A stretch of DNA of 64,000 nucleotides, taken from assembly GCA_022605425.2 (NCBI GenBank), contig JAKIMF020000011.1:682001-746000 (forward strand), read 5' to 3'. The number at the start of each line of letters is the position of its first letter. The first letter of the stretch is position 1. The stretch is from Hamiltosporidium tvaerminnensis (taxonomy: Eukaryota; Microsporidia; Dubosqiidae). Both the position numbers and the translations under genes were made by a program. Positions 33,071 through 44,099 of the stretch are shown here, piece by piece. The notes under the pieces were generated by a model, which saw only the letters and a program-made list of their open reading frames with translations, was not told the origin of the DNA and ran no database searches.

Positions 33071-34045
33071 CTAAAAATCATCATCAGTTGTAAATGAAGT
33101 ATCATTTCCTTGAATTCCAACGAATGGCTTTTGATATTCTGCAACTCTTTTTTCAAAAAAGTTTGTTTTACCTTGCAAAGAAATATTTTCCATAAAATCG
33201 AATGGATTTTTTGTTCCGTATTTTTTTGGAACTTGTAGATTATAGAGAAGTCGATCGGCAACAAATTCGATGTATTCACACATGAGTTTACAGTTCATAC
33301 CAATTAAATCAACTGGGAGACTGTCAGTTAAAAATTCTTTTTCGATAGCAACAGCCTCACTTACAATTTCCAATATTCTTTCTTTAGAACATTTATTGAT
33401 CAAATGTTTGTGTAAAATACAAGCAAAATCACAATGAAGTCCCTCATCACGGCTTATCAATTCATTTGAAAAAGTCAATCCTGGCATCAAACCTCGTTTT
33501 TTCAACCAAAAAATGGCAGCAAAAGAACCCGAAAAAAATATTCCTTCTACACAAGCAAAAGCAATAATTCGAGTATTGAAAGGTGATTTATGATCAGAAA
33601 TCCATTTCAATGCCCATTCTGCTTTTCTTTTTACAGCAGGTATAGTTGTAATAGCATGGAACAATCTGTTTTTCTCTTTAGAATCTCTTATATAAGTTTC
33701 AATCAACAAACTGTACATTTCAGAATGAATATTTTCAATCATAATTTGAAATCCATAAAAACATCTCGCTTCTGGAATTTGTACTTCAGAAGCGAAACGT
33801 TCCAACAAATTTTCATTTACAATTCCATCAGAAGCCGCAAAAAATGCCAACACATGAGATACAAAATGCTTTTCATTAGAATTTAACTTATCCCAATCAG
33901 ATATATCTTTAGATAAGTCTACCTCTTCAACTGTCCAGAAAGAAGATTCTGCTTTTTTATACGCCATCCAAATATCATTATATTTGATAGGAAATAAAAC
34001 AAACCTGTCTGGTGAAGATTCTAATAAAGGTTCTGTATTTTTCAT
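33071..34045 (-). CDS. RNR2: Ribonucleoside-diphosphate reductase small subunit (R2)
   Basis: Class I R2 protein, 324 aa, the usual core length. It carries the di-iron centre and tyrosyl radical that the large subunit needs to make deoxyribonucleotides. The iron ligands are all present: Asp73, Glu104 and His107 ([12 protein letters not shown]), Glu167 ([11 protein letters not shown]), Glu201 and His204 ([10 protein letters not shown]). The radical tyrosine is Tyr111. The C-terminal tail ends TSFTTDDDF, matching the acidic-aromatic peptide that docks on R1. The start ATG is directly preceded by CCC on the coding strand. Three 77-bp repeats begin about 50 bases upstream, probably inside the promoter. 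The large subunit is not in this window. Confidence 0.97.
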   Translation of the reverse strand: MKNTEPLLESSPDRFVLFPIKYNDIWMAYKKAESSFWTVEEVDLSKDISDWDKLNSNEKHFVSHVLAFFAASDGIVNENLLERFASEVQIPEARCFYGFQIMIENIHSEMYSLLIETYIRDSKEKNRLFHAITTIPAVKRKAEWALKWISDHKSPFNTRIIAFACVEGIFFSGSFAAIFWLKKRGLMPGLTFSNELISRDEGLHCDFACILHKHLINKCSKERILEIVSEAVAIEKEFLTDSLPVDLIGMNCKLMCEYIEFVADRLLYNLQVPKKYGTKNPFDFMENISLQGKTNFFEKRVAEYQKPFVGIQGNDTSFTTDDDF

Positions 34046-34097
34046 GGGTATTTTTTATACCGTTTTCTTTAAAATATTTTTAAACAAAATTGTTGCC

Positions 34098-34312
34098 TTT
34101 AAGTTATCCTTATCGAAGATTACGGAGTAAAAAGTTGATAGGAAGTTGACAAATTTTTATAAAAAATTTCAATTTTAAGTTTATCCTTATCGAAGATTAC
34201 GAAGTAAAAAGTTGATAGGAAGTTGACAAATTTTTATAAAAAATTTCAATTTTAAGTTTATCCTTATCGAAGATTACGGAGTAAAAAGTTGATAGGAAGT
34301 TGACAAATTTTT
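34098..34312. repeat. Three 77-bp direct repeats upstream of RNR2
   Basis: The anchor TTATCCTTATCGAAGATTAC recurs at 34104, 34181 and 34258, 77 bases apart, with near-perfect identity (one G/A difference in unit 2). Each unit also contains GATAGGAAGTTGAC, so CCTTATC and GATAGGA form an imperfect dyad. The array starts about 53 bases before the RNR2 start codon, so it probably lies in its promoter. Confidence 0.9.
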
Positions 34313-34731
34313 GAATAAAATTGTTTTTTTATGTAATATTTTATTTCTAAATTTTATATTTTTTCAGTTCTTGATAATTTAATATCAAATTTTAATTAAA
34401 AATAAATTATTTTTTTATTCTTTTATTCTATTTCACTTGCTTTAATATTTTATTTGTTTTAAATTTTATTTTATTTCTTTTAGAATTTCCTTTGATATTT
34501 TCCTTTAAATTTTATTTCTTATAGGTCTTGATTTGATATTTTCCTTTGATACTTTATTTTGATATTTTCCTTTAAATTTTATTTCTTATAAATATTTTTG
34601 ATATTTTCCTTTGATACTTTATTTTGATATTTTATTTCTTTTTATTTCAATTTTTATTTTATTTCTTATGAATTTAAATCTAAATTTATTTTTATTCTTT
34701 TTAATTTCTTTTATATTCTTTTTAATTTGCA
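34313..34731. other. T-rich low-complexity interval
   Basis: Made of loosely repeated TTTTATTTCTT and GATATTTTCCTTT motifs. No gene. Confidence 0.6.
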
Positions 34732-34837
34732 TTTATTTTATTTCTTATGAAATTATAATTTATCTATTTTGAATTATGTTGCGCGCATAAAAAAATGAAA
34801 AGAAATTAAATTATAATTTCATAAGAAATAAAATAAA
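34732..34837. repeat. Perfect 31-bp inverted repeat next to a LINE tail
   Basis: The arms at 34732-34762 and 34807-34837 are exact reverse complements (left arm begins TTTATTTTATTTCTTATGAA). The 44-bp spacer contains GCGCGC. The left arm resembles the surrounding T-rich sequence, whereas the right arm ends exactly where the LINE fragment begins, so the right arm looks like an inverted copy made during the insertion. Confidence 0.85.
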
Positions 34838-34936
34838 GAGTCGGATTTGGAAGAAGAAACAACTGTGGTAAAAGAGATAGAAGAAAATATATAAAAATGT
34901 TAAAAATATTTTTAACCCAGAATTTTATTAAATAAA
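34838..34936 (+). mobile_element. LINE copy D, 3' tail only
   Basis: About 99 bases matching the last coding codons (GAGTCGGATTTGGAAGAAGA) and 3' untranslated end (ending TTAAATAAA) of the LINE. This is an extreme 5' truncation, typical of target-primed reverse transcription. Confidence 0.9.
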
Positions 34937-37900
34937 ATAGGAAAAAATATTTTTTTTGAGTTACCATAATAATTATTAATGTAATTTCAAAGGAATTTGT
35001 AATTTCAGAAATGCATTTTTTTTTATATTTTTAATATCAAATATTATGTTTTCATCTCTATTTTAGTGTATTGAATATTTCATTTCTATAATCAATTTAT
35101 TTCATGACAACTTATCTCGAAATATTTAATTGTTTTGAAAAATTTAAAATACTAATAATATTTATCTGATTGAGAATATGACTCTTTCTTTTATTCAAAA
35201 ATTTTACAAAACTAATACGTATCTAAAGAAGTAGAACATATTAACTTTAAAACTTTTAATTGGTTCAAAAAAATTGTACCAACTATTTGAAAAAAAACTT
35301 TCCTAAGCTGTAAATACGTGACAAGAATATCATTAGTAATATGTTTTTTACTTTTTTAAAGGTTTTTTTAAATATTAAAATTGTTACCCTTAGAATCCCT
35401 CAGTTTGATTTTATAAACCGTTTTACAAACACATTACAATAATGAAGTAGAATGGATGTTTAAATTCCATTTAATTAAGAAATTTATTTTTATGATTAAT
35501 ACTTAAGCAAAATAATTATTTTCTGAATTTTATTCTGATATTTTATACTTTATTAAATTTAGATTCTTTAATAAAGATGATTAGAAAGTTATCTAATCAT
35601 TTGATTAACACAATAATACCACTCTAGAAAAATATTCTTTTCAGACAAAGAAAAGGCTTTCCATGTGATATTTCGGATGAAAAGCAAAGTAGAATGTAAT
35701 TAAAACCATGACTAAGAAACTTACTGTGGAAAAAAAGAATTAATTAGCTAAATTTGTAAAAAATCTATCATTAAAAAAGCAGAAAAGAGAAATGTTTGCG
35801 TTAAAAAGGTTCTGAAATTTTACTAAGAAATTGATCAACTGCATTGAAAAGACAGATATAAAATACTAAAAAATGCGAAGTAAATGAAACCAGGAAATAA
35901 AAAAACTAGATTGGAAATATTTCGAAATTATAGCACATTAATGAAGTTTCATGTTATATTTCCAATTTATTTTTATTTTTTTGTTGAATTTAAAATAATT
36001 TCGTATCTATGAGCTTAACAGATGGTATAATTGTATAATATCGATTTTATATCGTGTTAAGAGAAAATCTTGCCTATTTATAGCGAAGTCTGGAGAGATT
36101 GGATTGTTTTACATACGAATTAAACGTTTTTTTGAACCAGTAGAATGTTCGAGATAAAGACTTATTTACATACTTAATCCAGTCCCCGTTTACCTCTCGG
36201 TGTCTGGGATGAACAAATTAAAGTTTCATCTGTTTCCTTTAATCAGTTGTAACTTGAGATCATAGAGAATTGGCCTATACTTCTAGTGTTGTTTATATTC
36301 GGTAAAATGTAACAATGATTTTGAAACAATTCTGAACAATCATTGCCAAGTAGAAATTTTTTTATACAGTTATTCTTTCTCACCACCAAGAAAATATAAG
36401 AAATCATTGTATAATTCAGTAATGTCCCGACGACGACGACTCACCTCGAAATGTTTAATTGGTTAAAAAAATATAAGACACCAATAAGAATGCCCCAATT
36501 AAGATATGCTCTTTCTATTTGTTCATAAATCTTACACAACCAATATAAGTAGTAGAAGTGAACATAAAACAATTAAAAAGTTTCTATTAGTTTAAAAAAA
36601 AATTGAAACAAACATTGTTAAAATTACTTGTAGATTTTAGCAGTTAGTAAGGATATATGATAAATTTGTTTTTTTTTTACTTTTTCTAAGGTATTCCATT
36701 TAAAAAAAGTTTAAATCAATTTGTAAAGCTTTCTTTTCTAAGAATTTACAGTTAGATAACAATTTGTACAATATTATGTATGCTTTTCTACCATTCTTCC
36801 ATGTACAATATTTATATTCTCAATAATAATTGCAAAAAAAACTTTGGTTCAATAGCTTCATGGAACTTTATACTCGATTGAATTAAAATGTTTTTAATTG
36901 AAATGAGTAAGAATTTATACAATAAATAAATTAAATAATACAGCATATAGTTAAAAGAGCGGAATTTTCAGACTAGTAATTTCTTCATCTGGCTAAATTT
37001 TTTCGAGAAAAAAGACAGAAATAAATAAAAATAGGTGGAAAGTGAATAGGCTAAACATAAATGCGGAGCTGAAACTCTGAAAAATTGGAAGTAAATGAAG
37101 TAGAAGAAGAAAAATATGATAATTAAAAAATATTCTAAATTTTATTGAGAAATTGCTTAAGAGCGGCAAATAATTCGAAATGAAAGACTAAAAAATATAC
37201 CACGAATAGACTCGGTGCAAAGATGCAATTTTTATTGAAAATTTCAAGAAACTATAGCTCAGATAAAAGGGTTTAAAATTATTTCTCCGATTTTTTTACG
37301 AATGTAAAAGAAATTTTGTTTAGACAAACTGAATGTCTAGTATAAATAGAAATTACAACGTTTAAACCCCCGAGAATGATAATGAAACTCATATTGCACG
37401 GATAACACACATTTTGTTCAGGTAGAATATGATAGAAACAGTGCTCATTATGAGAAATTGAAAATAATTTAAGGTGATAAATATTTTAACATAAAACTAT
37501 ACAATTTTTGTAATTCAAATGTGGAATAATAAGCATTTATGTTATGTACCGGTGTGTCGTATGTATTTAAAATGAAAGTTATTGCATTCAGTGGATCCTT
37601 ACTGTGTTATAGGCAGGATATAAATGTAATAGATGACTTTCTCGATAAATTAAAATTAAATTAATCGGGGTTTCTCATAAAGAATTAGTCTAATATGTGT
37701 AAAAAACGCTCTTAAATGACTATACTAGCCGAAAATATGAATAGTTCCGTGATTACGCCACTATTTCCTAAAAAAATAGCGGTTTTAATAAATTAATAGG
37801 TATCTAATTTCAATAAGGCTTTATTAATAGAATTAAAAATATAAATAAAACTGAAGAAAAAAAAACAGTTTTTAAAGCTAAAAATATTGAAAAGACACAT

Positions 37901-38833
37901 ATCTTATAACTAGAAAAATTGTCAATATACCCCGAAAAACACCATTTAACGCTGAAATTTTTGTTTATAATTTTTAATAAGATACTAAAGAAATACGATT
38001 TTTGAAGGGAAGGTGCCTTATTTGCGAATAAACTACCCAAATGATTCTTTATTTGATAATTTTAGAGGTTTATTTTACAAATTAACGCAAAAAGCTATGA
38101 TTACGACGATAGAGTGATGTATATTTATAAAATGTCTGTTTGTTTTGATAACAGAATCAATTCGCTTCAAGACAAAATTACAATATGTGTTGGATAAAGC
38201 GTTGCCAGAAACATACAGGTGGCCAAGATATATTTTCAGATTATATTATTTTTTAAATTACTTACGTGCTCATAATTAGTTTTATATGAAAGCACAAAGT
38301 GTAAGATTAGATTCTGGATGATACAATCTGGCAAAAGTTAGAATTAAGATTTGAAGCGAACTAATTCTAAAGGTATAATTAGCATTGAATGCAGAAAAAT
38401 CAAAGTAAGAAGACAATAAAACATTTAAAGTAACCTTTAAACAAGAAAAATCAACTTTTCTATTTTATTATATAACCAAAACAGAATAATTACGAAATTT
38501 CTAAATTCATATTTTTTTGTTTTTTATATAATTAAGATATATTCTGCGATCTAAAAACATATTATGAAGTGAATGATTGGTATTTATTTCGTAAAATACT
38601 TCAGACCAAATTAATACTTTTATTATTTGAAATTTATAGAATGATACTCCTAGGAGGTAAGTTACTCAATTTTCACTACAAATATAAATATACGTAAGTT
38701 TTAAATATTTTTTTGTCCTTTTTATGTTAAAAAGAATCAATGATAATATACCTGATCAATCTTCAAATTTAATATAATAAATTTAATTAATATAAAATTT
38801 CAAGAAATTATCACATTTTATTGACTTTATGGC
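34937..38833. other. Non-coding interval with an old duplicated segment
   Basis: No gene is seen. About 35100-35950 and 36440-37270 are diverged copies of each other: blocks such as CTCGAAAT(A/G)TTTAATTG, ATATGACTCTTTCTTTTATTC versus ATATGCTCTTTCTATTTGTTC, and AAATTTTA(C/T)T(A/G)AGAAATTG occur in the same order. This may be an old tandem duplication or two copies of an unrecognised repeat. Confidence 0.5.
36150..36395 (-). mobile_element. SINE-like element, eroded 5' fragment
   Basis: Read on the minus strand, about 36330-36395 matches the element start (CATTGCCAAGTAGAAA and TTCTCACCACC on the plus strand, versus CATTGCCAAGCAGAAA and CTCCCTCCAC). Weaker similarity continues leftwards (AAAGTTTCATCTGTTTC block). 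The 3' part is not found. Confidence 0.5.
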
Positions 38834-39607
38834 TTATTCACACCCAATTTTAAAGTCTAAAGCCGTTATTGCAATACTAAAAGCTTCTATTGCATTCCAT
38901 GGATATTGATAATCCAGTACGAATACATTAGAAAGTATTTTTCCAAATGTGAGCGTAATATACGATGGTTCTTGTGGGTGAATCAACTGAAAATTTTTTA
39001 CAGAAGGCATTGTAACTCTTCCATTAAAATTTAAAACATATGAATTTGTTTCTGCATTAAAAACCGGTTTTTTGTTGCAAATAAATATTATTGAAGATAA
39101 ATCTCTTTCTCTCCACCTCTCACTTATGCTTTTATTCTCGAAATTATCGATTCCTCCGAATGCTACACAAAATGATCTGGGTCCTTTCGGTCCAAATAAA
39201 CACATATTATACTTCACGATCATGGTTTCCGGAACACTCTTCTCTAATTCATATAAATGATATGTTGTTCCAGTAAAATTTGAAGATAATTTGGCGCAAA
39301 GTTTGGTTGTATTTCCCGAATAACTGTAAATATTAAAGCCAAAAAATGTTTTCTCGGCTTTTAAAAGTCTATTTCTAGTATTATTACCATTTTCGTATTC
39401 ATAGAAATAGCGATTCCGAAAATATTTTTTTTCTCTTACTACTTGACCTTTAACAATCACATCCATTTTGGGATGATTTTTCACAATATTTTTATGTGAA
39501 AGATACACTTCATTCTCTGTTGCAGGTGTCAATCTTTCATTTAATTCCTCGAAGTTTCTTTCTGATAAACCAAAATCCGGAGACATAAACGAACTATCAT
39601 CTGCCAT
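38834..39607 (-). CDS. Tubby-domain protein, 257 aa
   Basis: Nearly the whole protein is a tubby C-terminal domain, a beta barrel around a central helix that binds phosphoinositides at membranes. Clear matches are KYFRNRYFYEYENG (about 58-71), KLSSNFTGTTYHLYE (about 106-120), VLNFNGRVTMPSVKNFQLIHP (about 197-217, the family's most conserved block), YITLTFGKILSNVFVLDYQYPWNAIEAFSIAITALDFKIGCE (to the C-terminus). The usual long N-terminal region of animal tubby proteins is absent. No CCC precedes the ATG, but the N-terminus MADDSSFMSPDF is in frame with no earlier ATG of merit. No operon-like neighbours. Confidence 0.92.
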   Translation of the reverse strand: MADDSSFMSPDFGLSERNFEELNERLTPATENEVYLSHKNIVKNHPKMDVIVKGQVVREKKYFRNRYFYEYENGNNTRNRLLKAEKTFFGFNIYSYSGNTTKLCAKLSSNFTGTTYHLYELEKSVPETMIVKYNMCLFGPKGPRSFCVAFGGIDNFENKSISERWRERDLSSIIFICNKKPVFNAETNSYVLNFNGRVTMPSVKNFQLIHPQEPSYITLTFGKILSNVFVLDYQYPWNAIEAFSIAITALDFKIGCE

Positions 39608-40745
39608 TGTTTACTAACATAAACCGAATTTTATTTAAAATATGAAACAGTGTTTCACTTTTTGATTTATTTCAAATTTTTTCAAAATATATTAATTTTC
39701 TTTAGTACAAAATATTTTTATAAAAAAAGTGTTTCAATATATTATCAGCGATATTCAATATTTAATATTTTCTTACAAAGTCATTAGTTACACCAATTAT
39801 TCTATTTTCATATGTCTTATATTTACCAATTTACATTTCCTGGGTTTATAACTACATTGAATCACAATAAAAAATTTATTATCCAACATTTGAAAATATA
39901 TTTATCTCTTTGTATAAACTTACTCTAAGAGAGCTATTCTCAACGAAATAAGTTATTGTTTAGGCTTAATTACCAACCAGGTTTTTTAAATTAGACATCT
40001 AATCTACAATTGTGATTTTTGTAAAATATTAGAATTTCAGGTCAGTGTCCTTAGATTAATCTTGAACACTTTTTTTAAATATATGATTTATAAATTCAAA
40101 AACTTATAAAAATTTTGACTTGGTTTTTAAATAAAAATAGACTAAAAAATATTGAAATTTTGAAGTGCATTGTTGTATCTTGTATTCTTAGAATATTGCA
40201 TATAAAACTATTGAAAAGATTTATGATTAATTAACAAATCAAATAGAAAAATATTTCTGTATAAATTTTTTTTGAATAAAATTTGTCTGAATATTTTATT
40301 ACGAAAAAAATAAGAATAAAAATTATATCTGTTGTAATCGCAATCAGAAAAAAAACAAACCGTTTTTGTGGAATATTGGCACGTCTAATCGATTGATTTG
40401 ATAACATATTAGTTGAAAATGACTACTTTTGCCGACCAGAATGAAATTGTAATTTTTTCTTAATTTACTATATAGAATAAATGTACTAATTTATATAAAG
40501 ATGTGATGAAATAATAAAAAAAATGCTTAATACAGGAACCTATCGAATTATCAGTAAAAATTTAAATTCGGGAAAATATTTTGTCAAAGAAAAAGCATCG
40601 CGTTGGTACATATTGTAATAAAAAGAGATAAAAAGAGATAAAAAGAATAAATAATTTTTTTAAAGCCAAACTATGAAAAATTCACTTATATTGCTTTGCA
40701 ATATTTATTTAAAAACTTTTTTCAAACAAATATTCGACATTAGCG
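39608..40745. other. AT-rich intergenic interval
   Basis: No gene or repeat family is recognised. Confidence 0.5.
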
Positions 40746-42235
40746 CTAATACATGAAAAGAGCATGTGTCTTCTCAAGAAGAAAAATTAAACTATCAGTA
40801 TGTTCTTTTTTAAAATAAGCTTCATCTTTAGAAAGCCGATCAAATCTTTTTTTTAAACTTTCGTATTTGGTTTGGTTAGAAGCAAAAGAAGAAAATTTAA
40901 ATGGCTTTTTCATATATAAAGTATCGAAAATATCAAAGTAATACTTAATTATTTTAAATATAAGATGGTTGCTAAAAATGGTTTTTTCTTGTTCCTTTTT
41001 ATTAAGGAATTTCGAATCACTACTGGAACTAGTGTTAAATGACCCATATAACGTATAAATCTCCGTTATTTCCTCTTCATCAAAGTAAAACATTACAGCT
41101 AATAGAACTGGGCTGATTTTATCAGATATATTATTTATGGCGCCAGATGAAACGCTTTCCGATTTTTCCCCTATCAAAGTTTTTGCATCAGAAAATAATT
41201 CTAAATATTTTGGCAAGACATCAGATGGTTCCGAAAATATACTAGTGATGATTCTAATGATATATTAGTATATAAAACCAAGCTTAATTGAAGTTTGCGA
41301 TTAATACTACAAGAATCTGTAGCTTTAGGTGCATTTAAAATTTTTTTAACTTCTTTATCTGTATATTTTATATAACTTTCAATTCCCTGTAAGCCAAAAA
41401 AAACTGTCACATAATTTTTTATATCGGATTTAGCTAAATTTATTCTTTCTTCTATAGCTTTCTTTATTGCAATAAATACAGGAAGCTGCAAAAGTATACT
41501 ACCTTGTGGAGCCGAAAGATCAAAATTCTCTATATTTTTTTGAAAATAGCTTCAAAATCTTGTTTTTTTCTGCATTTAACTCTAAAATTTTATTTTCTAT
41601 TTTTATCAGATTTTTTAATATTAAAAAATATTTCTTAGTTCCTAAGGCTGAGATATGATTCTTAATCAAATATCCATCTTCTAATAGAATCAATATCTCG
41701 GGTAGTTTAGATTTTTCAGAATAATTAATAATATTATTTGCAACTTCTTCCATTGAGCACTTAGGAATATCTATAGAAGGTGGAGAAATAGAGTCTGGAA
41801 GTGAAGAGAAATTACCTTCTTGAATATGAATACCTGGAATTTTGATTGTTTGCATTGGTTCGGTTCCAGTATCTTGCTCTTCTTTACCGTTATATAACGA
41901 AAAATTCATATTGGGCAGTTTTCGTAATCGAAAAAAATTTGGTGAATTTCTTCTTTGTTGGTCCTTATTTATATCTATATTCAAATATGTCTCGGTTATT
42001 CCAGATGTTGAAGCATTTTGGTTTAAAATGACTTCCTTACTGAAACAGAATCACTTGAATCGTCCAATTTACCGGGTTTTATAGTATCGTGTTTGTATTC
42101 TTTGGTTTCTGGAATCGTTTTTATTTCCGAATTTTTTCCGTTTTCTTCTATCAAAATTGAAGCGTTGCTACATAATATAAACAAAAAAGTCATCAAAATA
42201 AAATTATCATTAGAAATGCACTTTGTAAAATACAT
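40746..42235 (-). pseudogene. Secreted multigene-family member 3, frameshifted
   Basis: The minus-strand ATG at 42235 is preceded by CCC and opens a signal peptide (ILMTFLFILCSNAS). Four overlapping frames follow: 42235-42023, 41984-41520 (variable region, then NYSEKSKLPEILILLEDGYL and LIKIENKILELN), 41491-41201 (VTVFFGLQGIESYIKYT, the FFGLKLIESVIIKT equivalent) and 41216-40746 (LPKYLELFSDAK, then a VLLAVMFYFDEEEITEIY block). At least three frame breaks separate them, at least one in a homopolymer run. The C-terminus reaches the same point as in intact members. The homology is clear and the gene is not functional as written. Confidence 0.8.
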
Positions 42236-44099
42236 GGGATTATTTTTCTTTCGATATTTAAATCTAACAAATTAAACATACAGAGTAAATTTTTTAAAAA
42301 AAACCAAATATAGTTAATGATTTTTTTAAAAAAATCAAATAGCGTAAATTATTATGAAATATTTTTTTCTTAAATTTGCTAAGCTTGAAATTATAATTTT
42401 TTCTTAAAATATAATTGTTTTAACAATATCGGTTTATATTACATATTTTAATGGTAAAATTTTAATTTGAACGTATACTAAACCTTTATATCTGCTTATA
42501 TCTTTATTTTCGGCATAGCTGGTTTTCTCTTTTAATATCATATTAAACGATAAGAATTCTACATATAATACATTTTATATTGAGATACCGGTTTTTAGTT
42601 TATTGCATTAACAACAAAAGTAACGAGTTTCAAATATTTTATTTTTGCTTCTTACACCACATTAAAAATATTTATTCTTATATTAAACATATTTTTGTAT
42701 ATCTATTCTCATATAGTATTTTGTATGCCAGTATATTTATTGTCGGCATTTATCTTTATAATAATTATTTTCTAAATATATATAGAAATTTAAAGATATT
42801 AAAATACTACATTTAGTATATGACTGTAGTATGATTGCGTGTGATCCTTATAAAAATTCTTACGATTCTATCTCAAGGTTTTCAAGTAAATAACATATGA
42901 TTCGGGAACAAGCATCGATACAAAAATTTGGTAGATTGTAACTTGTATTGTTTACAGATTATTGAATTAAAATTTAATTGATTATAAATATTTGAATTTA
43001 TTTTCGAAACGTTATTGGACGAAATTATATACCTCAATTGTATAAATTTATCCGTTTGCAAATCTTAGTGTTTCTTTTGTACATTTTAAAAGTTGTTTTA
43101 TGTAATGTTAGTTACAAATAACGGTTAAAAAATGAATACTTCGCAATAAAAACTTAGAATAAGATTACTAATAAGATAGTATATTTTTTTCGAAGTATTT
43201 TATGAAAGCTCACTTAAGGATTATAGATTAATTATATTACCAAATTCTTGCTAATATATGAAATATTTTAGAATGTCACAACTGATAAACGCTTTTTCTG
43301 TATTCAAAATATATTTATCTATTATTTTCGATTTCAAATTACATTTATTTCTAAACTTACATCCTTTAATTGTTTGTTTAAAAAAGATACTTAGTTTAAC
43401 TTTCATTCTTAACAGCCATAACGAGTAATTTAGTGTATGAGTTTTACTTTCTTCAAATAAATTAAAAAAAGTCAATTATTAGTATTTTTTGCGTCAAAAG
43501 GAACTTGTATGCTAAAGATAACCAAAATATGTTTTTACGGTTAAAAAGCTGAAAAATACTTGTCGATAATTCAAATTAAATTCAAAATTAGCTATACTAT
43601 ATCATTTTGGGACATTAAAATGTTTATACTGAAAGTTTCAAATATAAATAAGCAACTAATCGAGTATTCAATTACACCTTGAACGGTCTTTTTTTGGTAA
43701 ATCAGGCTTTTTTAGCCTCGCTAAAAAGAGAAAATAGGAGGTGTTTATTTTCTAATTTCGATCAATATATCTTTAGAGACAAAACTCTAGCCAAGTTACT
43801 TAATAAATTTTCTTTTCAGTATAAAGCTATAGTCTTCAATAACAATGCATTACAATATATCTATCAAAAGCAGGGTTTTGTAAACAAGTTTTCAAAAGTT
43901 TCAAACATTATTCATTAGAACACTAATTGACTATTCTAATGCTCTAGTAATAAATAATAAAGTTTGAAAAGTATATATGCATTTATTAGCTTGATTTTTT
44001 TCAATTAAAAAAAATTAGTATTTTGCATTCACCGTAAATTTTATACAATTAAAAATTCTTTGATAAATGATTTAACTCTTCGGAGAATTTTCTCTATCT
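42236..44099. other. AT-rich intergenic interval
   Basis: No gene can be supported. Short frames at 42580-42816 and 43679-43918 have no recognisable content and the second lacks an ATG. Confidence 0.45.
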
